A DNA stretch of 63,072 bases from NCBI GenBank assembly GCA_002163005.1, contig MAAF01000019.1:1-63072 (forward strand), read 5' to 3'. Both the position numbers and the translations under genes were made by a program. The DNA comes from Colwellia psychrerythraea. GTDB lineage: Bacteria > Pseudomonadota > Gammaproteobacteria > Enterobacterales > Alteromonadaceae. Numbering within the stretch: position 1 is the first letter of the stretch; each line of letters starts with the position of its first letter. Shown here piece by piece: positions 27,913-37,100 of this stretch. The notes beneath the pieces are model-generated. The model was not told where the DNA came from. It made no database searches and worked only from the letters and a program-made list of their open reading frames with translations.

Positions 27913-29046
27913 CTAACCACCAACTAAAGCCAATAAGACACCTGCGGCTACGGCTGAACCTAGCACACCAGCTACGTTAGGCCCCATTGCATGCATCAAC
28001 AAGAAGTTATGCGGATTTGCTTGCAAACCAACTTTGTTGGCAACCCTTGCCGCCATAGGTACTGCTGATACACCTGCAGCGCCAATTAATGGGTTAATAG
28101 GGTCTTTTGAAATCTTATTCATGGTTTTAGCCATCAGTACCCCAGAAGCGGTACCAATTGAAAAAGCAACAGCGCCTAAAGCTAAAATACCTAAGGTTTC
28201 CACATTTAAAAAAGCATCGGCACTTAACTTTGAACCAACACCTAAGCCTAAAAAGATCGTGGTAATGTTGATCAGCTCATTTTGTGCCGTCGAACTTAAA
28301 CGGTCAACAACACCAGACTCTCTCATTAAGTTACCTAAACAGAACATACCTACTAAAGGTGTTGCCGAAGGTAAAAAGAAGATAGTCATAATTAATACAC
28401 CGAGCGGAAAAATGATTTTTTCAATTTTTGTTACCGGTCGTAACTGCTTCATTTCAATTTTACGTTCATCTTCAGTGGTCAATGCTTTCATTATTGGCGG
28501 TTGAATAATTGGAACCAATGCCATATATGAATAAGCTGCAACCGCAATAGCGCCTAGTAACTCAGGTGCTAACTTTGAAGCAAGAAAAATTGCCGTTGGG
28601 CCATCCGCGCCACCAATAATAGCAATAGCTGAGGCATCTTTAAGTGTAAACTCTATGCCAGGAACATAATTCAAAGCAATCGCGCCAAATAAGGTAGCAA
28701 ATATGCCAAACTGTGCCGCAGCACCTAAAAGCAATGTTTTAGGATTAGCAATAAGGGCGCCAAAATCAGTCATAGCACCAACGCCCATAAAGATAATGAG
28801 CGGAAAAATCCCCGTATCAATACCTGCGTAGTAAATATAATGTAGTAAACCGCCTACTTCAGAAAAACCAGCTACAGGTATATTAGTTAATATTGCACCA
28901 AAGCCCATAGGCAATAACAATAACGGCTCAAAATTTCGAGCAATGGCAAGATATAGTAGGCCACAACCTACTAACATCATGACAACTTGACCTAACTCAA
29001 AGTTAGCTAAGCCAGTTGAAAACCATAATTTAATTAACGAATCCAT
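27913..29046 (-). CDS. oadB: Na+-pumping oxaloacetate decarboxylase, beta subunit
   Basis: OadB decarboxylates the carboxybiotin made by OadA and couples this to Na+ export across the inner membrane. The 377 residues form about nine hydrophobic segments. The conserved re-entrant [20 protein letters not shown] holds the Asp needed for Na+ and proton movement, and the end has [16 protein letters not shown]. The length is at the short end of the family (375-435). It is the last gene of oadGAB, 8 bp after oadA, with AGGAGA before the ATG. Confidence 0.95.
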   Translation of the reverse strand: MDSLIKLWFSTGLANFELGQVVMMLVGCGLLYLAIARNFEPLLLLPMGFGAILTNIPVAGFSEVGGLLHYIYYAGIDTGIFPLIIFMGVGAMTDFGALIANPKTLLLGAAAQFGIFATLFGAIALNYVPGIEFTLKDASAIAIIGGADGPTAIFLASKLAPELLGAIAVAAYSYMALVPIIQPPIMKALTTEDERKIEMKQLRPVTKIEKIIFPLGVLIMTIFFLPSATPLVGMFCLGNLMRESGVVDRLSSTAQNELINITTIFLGLGVGSKLSADAFLNVETLGILALGAVAFSIGTASGVLMAKTMNKISKDPINPLIGAAGVSAVPMAARVANKVGLQANPHNFLLMHAMGPNVAGVLGSAVAAGVLLALVGG

Positions 29047-29054
29047 GCTATCTC

Positions 29055-30833
29055 CTATGAAAAGCTAAGCAAGGCGTCACCAACGGCAACAGAATCACCC
29101 TCTCTGGTGAACAAAGAGACTATTTCACCAGCCGACACCGCACGAATTTCTGTTTCCATCTTCATCGCTTCCATAATGATAACTACATCACCAGCTTCTA
29201 CGTGGTCACCTTCATGGACAAGTACTTTGAATATGTTGCCCGCTAATGGTGCATTTAACGTTTCTTCAGCTGTGATAGACGCTGATTGTTTCATGCCATC
29301 ATCACCAGCAGGAAGCGTAACAGACTCAATACTGCCTCCAGCAGCGACTACAACATCATAAACCTTACCATCTACACTTACAGCATAACTTTCAGGAGAA
29401 CACACTGGATTTGATGCTGAGCTATTTTTTGGCTGTGCACTTGCTTTCGTTGGAATAGGTTCAAAAGCACTTGGGTTGTTACGGTTTTCTAAAAACTTCA
29501 AACCTATCTGCGGGAATAATGCATAAGTTAATACATCATCAATGCTTTCATCTGCGAGGTTAATATTTTTTTCTGTTGCTAATATTTGTAGTTCTGCTGA
29601 AAGCTTATCAACTTCAGGGTCAAGTAAATCTGCAGGGCGACAGGTAATAACTTCTTTGCCATCTAAAACACGTGCTTGTAACTCAGCATCAACCGGAGCT
29701 GCGGTAGCGCCATATTCACCTTTCAATACACCTGCAGTTTCTTTTGTAATAGATTTGTAACGTTCGCCAGTTAATATGTTCAATACAGCTTGAGTACCAA
29801 CAATTTGCGACGTTGGTGTTACCAGAGGGATATAACCTAAATCTTTACGAACTTTAGGTATCTCAGTTAACACTTCGTCAAATTTGTCAGCAGCACCTTG
29901 TTCTTTTAATTGGTTTTCCATGTTAGTTAACATGCCACCAGGTACTTGTGCCGTTAATATTCGGGCATCAACACCTTTTAAGCTGCCTTCAAATTCAGCA
30001 TACTTTTCTCTAACATCACGAAAATATGCAGCAACTTCTGCCATTTTCTCAACATTTAGACCTGTAGCTCGTGGACTACCTTCAACAATAGCGGCAATAG
30101 TTTCCGTTGGTGAATGACCGTAAGTCATACTCATCGAAGAAATTGAGGTGTCTATAACATCAACATCGCTATCAATCGCTTTCATTTGCGTAGCAACACT
30201 CAACCCTGTTGTTGCATGACAATGTAAAGCGATAGGTAAAGAAACTGTTTCTTTAAGGCGGCTAATTAACTCTGCTGCATCGTAAGGTTTTAATAATCCC
30301 GACATGTCTTTAATACAAAGAGAATGAGCACCCATATCTTCAAGCTGCTTAGCCATGGTTAACCAGCCATCAAGTGTATGCACAGGGCTTTCGGTATAAC
30401 TCAACGTACCTTGAGCATGCGCTCCTACTCTTACAGCCGCTTTAATAGAGGTTTGCAAGTTTCTCACGTCATTCATAGCATCGAAAATTCTAAAAACATC
30501 AATACCGTTGATATGAGCACGTTCAACAAATTTTTCTACAACATCATCAGCATAATGGCGATAACCTAGTATATTTTGACCACGGAATAGCATTTGCTGC
30601 TTAGTCTTAGGCATAGCTTTTTTAAGCGCACGAATTCGTTCCCATGGATCTTCACCCAAGTAACGAATACATGAATCAAACGTTGCACCACCCCAAGATT
30701 CAATTGACCAATAACCAACGTCATCTAGTGTTGCTGCGATAGGCAGCATATCGGCTAAACGAAGCCTAGTGGCTAAAATTGATTGATGTCCATCTCTTAA
30801 GACAACTTCGGTGATACCTAATGGCTTACTCAT
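29055..30833 (-). CDS. oadA: Oxaloacetate decarboxylase, alpha subunit (biotin-bearing)
   Basis: OadA transfers the carboxyl group of oxaloacetate to biotin in the cytoplasm. The 592 residues comprise a TIM-barrel carboxyltransferase domain ([27 protein letters not shown]), a conserved PYC-OADA region and a Pro/Ala/Ser linker (about 470-490). A C-terminal biotinyl domain follows with EAMKMET, whose Lys is about residue 558. AAGGG precedes the ATG. It lies 65 bp after oadG. Confidence 0.96.
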   Translation of the reverse strand: MSKPLGITEVVLRDGHQSILATRLRLADMLPIAATLDDVGYWSIESWGGATFDSCIRYLGEDPWERIRALKKAMPKTKQQMLFRGQNILGYRHYADDVVEKFVERAHINGIDVFRIFDAMNDVRNLQTSIKAAVRVGAHAQGTLSYTESPVHTLDGWLTMAKQLEDMGAHSLCIKDMSGLLKPYDAAELISRLKETVSLPIALHCHATTGLSVATQMKAIDSDVDVIDTSISSMSMTYGHSPTETIAAIVEGSPRATGLNVEKMAEVAAYFRDVREKYAEFEGSLKGVDARILTAQVPGGMLTNMENQLKEQGAADKFDEVLTEIPKVRKDLGYIPLVTPTSQIVGTQAVLNILTGERYKSITKETAGVLKGEYGATAAPVDAELQARVLDGKEVITCRPADLLDPEVDKLSAELQILATEKNINLADESIDDVLTYALFPQIGLKFLENRNNPSAFEPIPTKASAQPKNSSASNPVCSPESYAVSVDGKVYDVVVAAGGSIESVTLPAGDDGMKQSASITAEETLNAPLAGNIFKVLVHEGDHVEAGDVVIIMEAMKMETEIRAVSAGEIVSLFTREGDSVAVGDALLSFS

Positions 30834-30898
30834 GTTAATGCCCTTTTATCTAACTTTTAAAATTTAATGGTGAAGAAGAGTTTCAATATTGATCAAAC

Positions 30899-31177
30899 TT
30901 ATTTATCTTGGCTATGTTGGGCCCGATAACGTTTGACTGCTCCGCTAATTGCAGCAACGACTGCCGGTGAGATATCACCATTGCTTTTGCTATGACTCTT
31001 ACTCTTTTTATTAGTACGAGAATTAGGCACTACGATAGCATCTGGAAACTTTACCGCTAGTCTTGCCAACACAGTATTAATAAATATGATTAATACACCT
31101 AGAAAAGCAAACACAAATACCATTCCCGCTAACATGAGTGTTCCAGCTTCTATAAATTGCTGTTGCATATTGTCCAT
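30899..31177 (-). CDS. oadG: Oxaloacetate decarboxylase, gamma subunit
   Basis: OadG is the small membrane subunit that assembles the alpha and beta subunits. The 92 residues have one membrane helix (about 10-35), then a Lys/Ser-rich linker (NKKSKSHSKSN) and a short helical end PAVVAAISGAVKRYRAQ typical of OadG/MmdD. It is the first gene of the operon. Together OadGAB turn oxaloacetate decarboxylation into a sodium gradient, complementing Na+-NQR in this window. Confidence 0.92.
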   Translation of the reverse strand: MDNMQQQFIEAGTLMLAGMVFVFAFLGVLIIFINTVLARLAVKFPDAIVVPNSRTNKKSKSHSKSNGDISPAVVAAISGAVKRYRAQHSQDK

Positions 31178-31946
31178 TTTTTATTCTCGTTCAAAAATCT
31201 TGCAATTAGAATAATCACTCCAATACCTACATTGCAAACAATTTTATTGTATTTCATAAAAATAACTTACCGTCAACCCCAAAAACAACGAATATTCACC
31301 ATAAAAACAGAAATATACATACCATTTTGCATACTTTAAATATTGTATACATTATCAAAGTCATGAATATAGGGTATCAGAAAAAGATAAACGCCAACTT
31401 TATACAATATACACAAGCTGTAGTTGCATTCATTATCACTGAATATACATCCAAATATTTGGATAGTTAACCTTCAAAAATAACTGATACTGTACCGTTT
31501 ATTTCATAAAATAGGCGGTTCATACCGAAATAAATAAGCTGAATTGAATAACGTTGATAACTGGTCGATTCATAGTTATTTTCGTGCTTAAACACCCCTT
31601 CATTTCAATAACCGTTAGATCATAAAAGATCTAATAAACAGCACAAAATCTCAGAGAGTATTTAAAATATTTTAACTAATGTGAATAGTTTAAGCATAGT
31701 TGATAACGTCATTTATGAGCCATATAGAGCACTATCACCATGCTCTCTGATCTTCGTACCACTTTAAATAGGCCTCACAATTTAATATATGGATTGCGGA
31801 CGGTAGTCGTTATTATTTTGAGAGACGTGACGTAAGTAAAAAATAACCAAGAGATAACATCAGCATTATTTAGTAGTAATACCATTATATTTAGTAGAAT
31901 TATCCCAGAAAATTCATAAACTGCATTAAAGCTTTTTATATCGATG
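31178..31946. other. Gene-free region upstream of oadG
   Basis: About 770 bp with no credible gene, RNA or strong dyad. Short open frames here lack ribosome sites and family likeness. It must contain the oadG promoter near 31180-31300 on the minus strand. The far end borders the decayed tRNA copies. Confidence 0.5.
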
Positions 31947-32044
31947 TGGTGGGCGCGGCAGGAGTCGAACCTGCAACCGCAAAGGGATTCAGTCGTAGCC
32001 AGCTTTCTATTGAATATAAGCTATCGAGCTGAGTTATGCATGCG
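31947..32044 (-). pseudogene. Decayed tRNA-Arg copy 1
   Basis: The 3' part (CCA end, 3' acceptor strand, T-arm) is almost identical to the intact tRNA-Arg genes at 32436-32879. The anticodon arm is disrupted by extra bases. The D-arm is partly recognisable (AACTCAGCTCGATAG in sense). The 5' acceptor strand no longer pairs, so it cannot form a normal tRNA. It is the outermost unit of a tandem array with a 244 bp period. Confidence 0.75.
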
Positions 32045-32138
32045 ACAGGAAGTGTTTATTTTCAAGTCTTAACATGAGCTATCCTTTATTTCAGGTTAAT
32101 TCCTTCTAGTAAAGGAGCTAGGACGTATATTTCAGGCA

Positions 32139-32169
32139 TAAAAAAACCCAGCAAAAGCTAGGTTTTTTT
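32139..32169 (-). terminator. Terminator-like hairpin in tRNA array, unit 1
   Basis: A CCTAGC-TTTT-GCTGGG type stem (one mismatch against the other copies) is followed by a T run on the minus strand. Confidence 0.65.
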
Positions 32170-32190
32170 ATATCTACTTAAGTAGAAAAG

Positions 32191-32289
32191 TGGTGGGCGC
32201 GGCAGGAGTCGAACCTGCGACCGCAAAGGGATTCAGTCGTAACCAGCTTTCTATTCAATAAAAGGCTATCCAGCAGAGTTATGCATGCG
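32191..32289 (-). pseudogene. Decayed tRNA-Arg copy 2
   Basis: It has the same architecture as copy 1: an intact 3' acceptor strand, T-arm and CCA, but an expanded anticodon region and a 5' acceptor strand that does not pair. The ACG anticodon context is altered to GTTACGAC in sense. It shares the insert AAAGGGATTCAG (plus strand) with copy 1, so the damage preceded the duplication. Confidence 0.75.
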
Positions 32290-32382
32290 TCAGGAAGAGT
32301 TTATTTTCAAATCTTAATATGAGCCATCCTTTATTTCAGGTTAATTCCTTCTAGTAAAGGAACTAGGACGTATATTTCAGGC

Positions 32383-32414
32383 ATAAAAAAACCTAGCAAA
32401 AGCTAGGTTTTTTT
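32383..32414 (-). terminator. Rho-independent terminator after tRNA-Arg copy at 32436
   Basis: CCTAGC-TTTT-GCTAGG followed by seven T on the minus strand, 22 bp beyond the tRNA 3' end. Confidence 0.8.
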
Positions 32415-32435
32415 ATATCTACTTAAGTAGAAAAG

Positions 32436-32512
32436 TGGTGGGCGCGGCAGGAGTCGAACCTGCGACCGCCTGGTTCGTAGCCAGGTACTCTATCCAGCTG
32501 AGCTACGCGCCC
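32436..32512 (-). tRNA. tRNA-Arg (anticodon ACG)
   Basis: The minus strand folds as a full cloverleaf. The acceptor GGGCGCG pairs with CGCGCCC, the D-arm is AGCTCAGCTGGATAGAG, the anticodon arm CCTGG-CTACGAA-CCAGG gives ACG, the T-arm is GCAGG-TTCGACT-CCTGC, and CCA is encoded. It reads CGN arginine codons after inosine modification. It is one of three identical genes. Confidence 0.97.
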
Positions 32513-32603
32513 ACGGTATGAAATTTATTTATCCAGCCTTGCATACGCTGCTTTTTATTTTAACACTTCAACTAATAAAAGAAAGAGCGTTAGAATATTC
32601 TGC

Positions 32604-32634
32604 ATAAAAAAACCTAGCAAAAGCTAGGTCATTT
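32604..32634 (-). terminator. Rho-independent terminator after tRNA-Arg copy at 32657
   Basis: CCTAGC-TTTT-GCTAGG followed by seven T on the minus strand, matching the hairpins of the other units. Confidence 0.78.
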
Positions 32635-32656
32635 TATATCTACCTAAGTAGAAAAG

Positions 32657-32733
32657 TGGTGGGCGCGGCAGGAGTCGAACCTGCGACCGCCTGGTTCGTA
32701 GCCAGGTACTCTATCCAGCTGAGCTACGCGCCC
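32657..32733 (-). tRNA. tRNA-Arg (anticodon ACG)
   Basis: Identical over 77 bases to the copies at 32436 and 32803, with encoded CCA. The spacing between the first two intact copies is 221 bp, so the units differ in length from the decayed pair. Confidence 0.97.
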
Positions 32734-32802
32734 ACGGTATGAAAAATTATTTACCCAGCTTTAACATAAGCTGCTCTTCATTATTTTACCACTTGAAGAA
32801 AG

Positions 32803-32879
32803 TGGTGGGCGCGGCAGGAGTCGAACCTGCGACCGCCTGGTTCGTAGCCAGGTACTCTATCCAGCTGAGCTACGCGCCC
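32803..32879 (-). tRNA. tRNA-Arg (anticodon ACG)
   Basis: Third identical 77-base gene with encoded CCA. It is the first Arg gene after tRNA-Ser in the direction of transcription, as in the E. coli serV-argVYZQ cluster. Confidence 0.97.
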
Positions 32880-32959
32880 TCATGAACTATTTTTTATATC
32901 TTAGTCTAAAGATAGCGAACTTACGTTCTACACAACCATTATTCTTCATAAGAAGAAAA

Positions 32960-33051
32960 TGGCGGAGAGCGAGAGATTCGAACTCTCGAACGGATTTAAA
33001 GCCGTTACTCCCTTAGCAGGGGAGCGCCTTCGGCCACTCGGCCAGCTCTCC
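32960..33051 (-). tRNA. tRNA-Ser (anticodon GCT)
   Basis: A class II tRNA of 92 bases. The acceptor GGAGAGC pairs with GCTCTCC, the anticodon loop CTGCTAA gives GCT, there is a long variable arm, the T-arm is GAGAG-TTCGAAT-CTCTC, and CCA is encoded. It reads AGC/AGU. It lies between csrA and the Arg genes, matching E. coli serV. Confidence 0.97.
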
Positions 33052-33111
33052 ATTTTTCTTTTACTTCTTTATTGTTGAGTACTAATGTGCATTAAAACAC
33101 ACCTTAGACAA

Positions 33112-33184
33112 GAACCCTCTACCCGGCTGCAAACCAGATACTCCCTTAGCAGGTGAGCGTCTTAGACCAATTGGCCTCCTCTTC
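33112..33184 (-). pseudogene. Decayed tRNA-Ser copy
   Basis: It is colinear with the intact tRNA-Ser over about 73 bases. The anticodon arm (CTGCTAAGGGAG in sense) is intact, but the D-arm and acceptor are degraded and the T-arm and 3' end are missing. It lies 60 bp upstream of the functional gene on the same strand. Confidence 0.7.
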
Positions 33185-33314
33185 AATGGGTGCGAATAAT
33201 AAGGGATTCTAAAAATAAGTCAAACAATTTTTAGTATTTATTTAGTATAAATTTCTATTTGCTGACAATTCAGTCAAATATGCTGTTTTTTAATCATTAA
33301 CTTAACGTAAAGCA

Positions 33315-33345
33315 TAAAAAAACACCGCCTGAGCGGTGTTTCTTA
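33315..33345 (-). terminator. Rho-independent terminator of csrA
   Basis: AACACCGC-TCAG-GCGGTGTT followed by a T run on the minus strand, about 75 bp after csrA. Confidence 0.87.
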
Positions 33346-33419
33346 GTCGTTATATAAAGCTATATATATAACACTATTTCTCAGATACTTTAACAATCTA
33401 CTAAATGATGAGTGATTTA

Positions 33420-33617
33420 TTAGACTTTATTACCTGAAGCTTCATTATCGCCTTTTTCGGCTTGGATACGCATGTAAATTTCTTCACGGTGTACCGAGAT
33501 TTCTTTCGGCGCATTAACGCCTATTCTTACCTGATTTCCTTTAACGCCTAAAACAGTCACGGTAACTTCGTCACCAATCATTAATGTTTCACCTACGCGT
33601 CTTGTTAATATAAGCAT
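33420..33617 (-). CDS. csrA: Carbon storage regulator CsrA
   Basis: CsrA is a dimeric RNA-binding protein that controls translation by binding GGA motifs in mRNA leaders. The 65-residue protein starts [18 protein letters not shown], the universal N terminus, with the RNA-contact region [10 protein letters not shown]. The open frame extends upstream to 33743, but AAGGAAG before the ATG at 33617 and the family alignment set this start. The C-terminal tail ([11 protein letters not shown]) is variable in the family. Its neighbours alaS and tRNA-Ser/Arg match E. coli. Confidence 0.97.
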
Positions 33618-33993
33618 ATTTTCTTCCTTATCCTTTAAAATGAGATCACTAAGTAAATATATATAAGCTAGTAATATATTAGAATTAGCTACTTTTTTAA
33701 TCCATTCACTATAACTAATAGTCAATTTTTTATAAAAAGTCATTATTCACCAAAAACACCATATCCGATGGTAGCTTTCAATGAAACTTCGATTAAGAGT
33801 AACAAAAATACTATTACTCTATTAAACGAGCATATTTTAGCAATATTTCCATATCTTTGAATAGCTTTATAGCTTATTTTTGCAGCCAAAGCTGTGTTCA
33901 ATTGTAATGTTTTATCTATTTTATTTAGATGCTAACAAAACAGTAACAATTAACAGCGGAACTAACAGGTTTAAAACAATGCTTTAAAAATGC
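33618..33993. other. Intergenic region alaS-csrA
   Basis: About 376 bp holding the csrA promoter and leader on the minus strand. No other gene is supported: lysC is not here, and the open frame extending csrA upstream has no family likeness. Confidence 0.5.
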
Positions 33994-34020
33994 AAAAAGG
34001 AAGCATTATGCTTCCTTTTT
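33994..34020 (-). terminator. Rho-independent terminator of alaS
   Basis: AAAAAGGAAGC and GCTTCCTTTTT form a perfect stem over a 5-base loop, ending in T on the minus strand, about 50 bp after alaS. Confidence 0.87.
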
Positions 34021-34068
34021 AGTATCTATAATAAGTGATTACTTAACACTTATTTATTCAAGGCCTAC

Positions 34069-36675
34069 TTAAGCCAGTTTTTCTGTTAACCATGCAGAGA
34101 CGCTTTCGAGTGCTGAGGTTATGTTTTCAGGCTGACTACCACCCGCTTGCGCCATATCAGGACGGCCACCACCTTTACCACCGACTTGCTGCGCAACCAT
34201 ATTCACCAACTCACCAGCTTTAACTCTACCGACTAAATCTTTAGTGACACCGGCAATTAGGCCTACTTTAGGTCCATTGGCTGTTGCCAACATAATAACG
34301 CCTGATTGCATTTTGTTTTTAAGTTCATCAACCATCCCGCGTAGTGCTTTACTTTCTACACCACCTAAATCAGCAATGAGTACCTTAACCCCATTAATTT
34401 CAATGGTGTTATTTACTAAATCAGATCCTGCTTGTGCCGCGAGCTCCTGTTTTAGTTGTCCGATTTCTTTTTCTAACTGCTTAGAACGACTAACAAGTTG
34501 CTCTACTTTACTACTTGCATTGGTAACATCAGTTTTAACCAGCGCGGCAATGTTAGTTAAAGAGGCGGTCTGTTGATTAATAAAATCAAGTGCGCCTGTA
34601 CCCGTAACCGCTTCGATACGACGAACACCTGCAGCGATACCTGATTCAGAAATAATTTTTAACAAACCGATATCACCGGTTCTATTAACATGCACACCAC
34701 CACAAAGCTCTAATGAAAAGTCGCCTAGTGTGACTACACGTACTTCATCATCGTACTTCTCACCAAAGAGTGCCATAGCACCTTTTGCTTTAGCTTCTTC
34801 AATATACATAGATTCAGTTTGTCTTGAGTGATTACGACGGATTTCATTGTTAACCATTTCTTCAACTGCATGCAATTCTCGGGCTGTAACGCCTTCAAAA
34901 TGAGAAAAATCAAAACGCAATTTATCGCTATCACATAATGAACCTTTCTGCGTAACATGCTCACCTAGTACTTTACGTAACGCTTCATGCAATAAATGTG
35001 TGGCAGTATGGTTTTTAACAATTGCAGCTCTGCGCTCAACATTAATTTCAGCTTTTACTCGACGGTTCAAACCAATATCAGTATGTGCAGTACCTCTGTG
35101 GGCAAAAGCATTACCTAATTTAATCGTATCCGTTACTTCAAATACTCCGCCGTCGAGGTGTAGTACCCCACTATCACCTACTTGACCACCGGATTCAGCG
35201 TAAAATGGCGTGTGATCTAATACCACAATGCCTTGCTCACCCGAGTTTAATTGATTGACCGCGTCTTGATCTTGGCTGTTAAATAATTCAACTACAGTCG
35301 CTGAATATGAATCATTGTCGTAGCCTTTAAACACTGTTTTATGATCAGATTTAAGCTGCTGATTATAATCAGTACCAAATTGGCTAGCTTGTTGTGCGCG
35401 TTCACGTTGTAGACCCATTGCTACATCAAAGCCATTATGATCAATCTTCAACTGGCGTTCACGAGCAATATCTGCTGTTAAATCAGCAGGAAAACCATAA
35501 GTATCATAAAGCTTAAAGACATCATCGCCCTTGATGGTATCGCCAGATAAGTTACTTAAGATATCTTCAAGTAAAATCATGCCACGGTCTAGGGTTCGAC
35601 CGAATTGCTCTTCTTCAATACGTAATAATTTTTCAATAATCGCTTGTTGTTGCAATAACTCAGGATATGCGTCACCCATTTGCTCGATTAATGAAGCTAC
35701 AAGTTTATGGAAAAAATGCCCTTTAGCTTCTAATTTATGACCATGGCGGATAGCACGACGAATAATACGACGAAGCACATAACCACGCCCCTCATTTGAC
35801 GGCACAACACCATCAACAATTAAAAAACTACACGAACGAATGTGATCACTAATAACACGTAGTGATTTATGTTCAAGGTCATTACAACTAAGTAACGCAG
35901 CAGTATCTTTAATTAACGCTTGGAAAATATCTATTTCGTAGTTGCTGTGCACATTTTGCATAATGGCAGAAATGCGCTCTAAGCCCATACCTGTATCAAT
36001 CGATGGGTTAGGTAATGGCTCCATAGTACCGTCGTTTTGACGATTAAATTGCATAAATACTATGTTCCATATTTCAATAAAACGATCGCCATCTTCATCT
36101 GGCGAGCCTGGAGGCCCACCAAACACATCTTCTCCGTGATCATAAAATATTTCAGAACATGGTCCACATGGACCCGTATCACCCATAGACCAGAAGTTAT
36201 CTTTAGCGCCTATACGAATTACACGCTCAGCTGGTACACCAACTTTTTCAATCCAAATTTTCTCTGCTTCATCATCTTCGTCAAAAACTGTGACGGTAAG
36301 TTTTTCTTTTGGTATTTGTAATATCTGAGTCAAGAAATCCCAAGCAAAGAAAATAGCTTCTTCTTTAAAGTAATCACCAAAGCTAAAGTTACCCATCATT
36401 TCAAAAAATGTATGGTGACGCGCAGTATAGCCAACATTTTCGAGATCGTTATGCTTACCACCGGCTCGCACACAACGCTGTGCAGACGTTGCTCGGGTAT
36501 AACTACGTGTTTCAGCACCTAAAAAAACATCTTTAAAAGGAACCATACCCGCATTGGTAAACAATAACGTTGCATCATTTCCAGGAACGAGTGAGCTACT
36601 TTTAACTATTTGGTGTTGTTTGGTGGCAAAAAAATCTAAAAATGCCTGACGGACTTCGGCGGTGCTTTTAATCAT
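34069..36675 (-). CDS. alaS: Alanyl-tRNA synthetase
   Basis: AlaRS charges tRNA-Ala and edits Ser/Gly mischarging. The 868 residues include the class II catalytic core ([32 protein letters not shown]), the editing-domain [11 protein letters not shown] with a partner [12 protein letters not shown], and the C-terminal DHHA1 region ([14 protein letters not shown]). The length is normal (about 875). It lies upstream of csrA as in E. coli. recX/recA, expected ahead of it by that synteny, are replaced by dinB. Confidence 0.98.
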   Translation of the reverse strand: MIKSTAEVRQAFLDFFATKQHQIVKSSSLVPGNDATLLFTNAGMVPFKDVFLGAETRSYTRATSAQRCVRAGGKHNDLENVGYTARHHTFFEMMGNFSFGDYFKEEAIFFAWDFLTQILQIPKEKLTVTVFDEDDEAEKIWIEKVGVPAERVIRIGAKDNFWSMGDTGPCGPCSEIFYDHGEDVFGGPPGSPDEDGDRFIEIWNIVFMQFNRQNDGTMEPLPNPSIDTGMGLERISAIMQNVHSNYEIDIFQALIKDTAALLSCNDLEHKSLRVISDHIRSCSFLIVDGVVPSNEGRGYVLRRIIRRAIRHGHKLEAKGHFFHKLVASLIEQMGDAYPELLQQQAIIEKLLRIEEEQFGRTLDRGMILLEDILSNLSGDTIKGDDVFKLYDTYGFPADLTADIARERQLKIDHNGFDVAMGLQRERAQQASQFGTDYNQQLKSDHKTVFKGYDNDSYSATVVELFNSQDQDAVNQLNSGEQGIVVLDHTPFYAESGGQVGDSGVLHLDGGVFEVTDTIKLGNAFAHRGTAHTDIGLNRRVKAEINVERRAAIVKNHTATHLLHEALRKVLGEHVTQKGSLCDSDKLRFDFSHFEGVTARELHAVEEMVNNEIRRNHSRQTESMYIEEAKAKGAMALFGEKYDDEVRVVTLGDFSLELCGGVHVNRTGDIGLLKIISESGIAAGVRRIEAVTGTGALDFINQQTASLTNIAALVKTDVTNASSKVEQLVSRSKQLEKEIGQLKQELAAQAGSDLVNNTIEINGVKVLIADLGGVESKALRGMVDELKNKMQSGVIMLATANGPKVGLIAGVTKDLVGRVKAGELVNMVAQQVGGKGGGRPDMAQAGGSQPENITSALESVSAWLTEKLA

Positions 36676-37100
36676 GGGATACTCAACAAATCGATTTAGG
36701 TCTATGTTAATTCGGGTCTATTTAAATTCGGATTTCATTCTAATATCGCAGAAATTTCATTACTGGAATAACCGCTACATTGTAAAAAACGAATCGTTTT
36801 GGCTTATTCTTTTTGTACTACTTTTTTATCAAGCTTACATTCTGTATTTTAATCAATAGAGTGCTTGGTACCAAAGTGCTTATTATACCCAAGCTGAGCT
36901 TGAAGATACCAATCAATTTCACAACTTTCACGCAATTATTGAATAATTGTTGTGCAGATACCTTTTTGTTGGAGTTCATTGGCTATGTAAAAGCCAACCA
37001 CAGGCAGTTTTAATTGATAGCAACAGTACAATATACCCGTTACCAATCAAGATGAACGTTTCAGAGTGCTTGAACAACATCACTTTATCGATAATCAATG
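36676..37100. other. Repeat-rich gap between alaS and dinB
   Basis: About 425 bp with no supported gene. It holds two repeat-like fragments: TATACCCAAGCTGAGCTTGA near 36884 and the truncated MITE-type end at 37031. The dyad CAATTATT/AATAATTG is near 36933. recA and recX, which occupy this place in E. coli, are absent. Confidence 0.55.
37031..37070. repeat. Truncated copy of the MITE-like end
   Basis: ATATACCCGTT, then AAGATG and GTTTCAGAGT line up with the left 40 bp of the element at 25158-25198, with several substitutions. No right end was found nearby. Confidence 0.55.

Larger units (their letters stand above)
31947..32435. repeat. Two 244-245 bp tandem units, each decayed tRNA plus spacer and hairpin
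   Basis: Bases 31947-32190 and 32191-32435 are near-identical direct repeats. Each contains a decayed tRNA-Arg, a spacer with TTCCTTCTAGTAAAGG and a terminator-like hairpin. The spacer end also precedes the intact tRNA genes, so the array arose by unit duplication of the tRNA gene. Confidence 0.85.

Noticed and set aside
28034..28504. A 156-residue plus-strand open frame
   Set aside because: Lies wholly opposite oadB, which has strong family evidence; a reverse-strand shadow.
31157..31339. A 60-residue plus-strand open frame upstream of oadG
   Set aside because: No ribosome site, low-complexity hydrophobic and basic composition and no family likeness; it starts inside oadG.
31178..31946. 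A hidden small RNA or riboswitch upstream of oadG
   Set aside because: No sizeable dyad, terminator or conserved aptamer pattern was seen; left as a gene-free stretch.
31947..32435. An integrative-element attachment site (duplicated tRNA 3' ends)
   Set aside because: The 3' halves are conserved as at att sites, but no integrase or cargo lies between copies and the spacer is shared, so unit duplication is simpler.
37031..37070. Possible complete MITE copy near dinB
   Set aside because: Only the left end is recognisable and no matching right end lies nearby, so it was recorded as a truncated copy.
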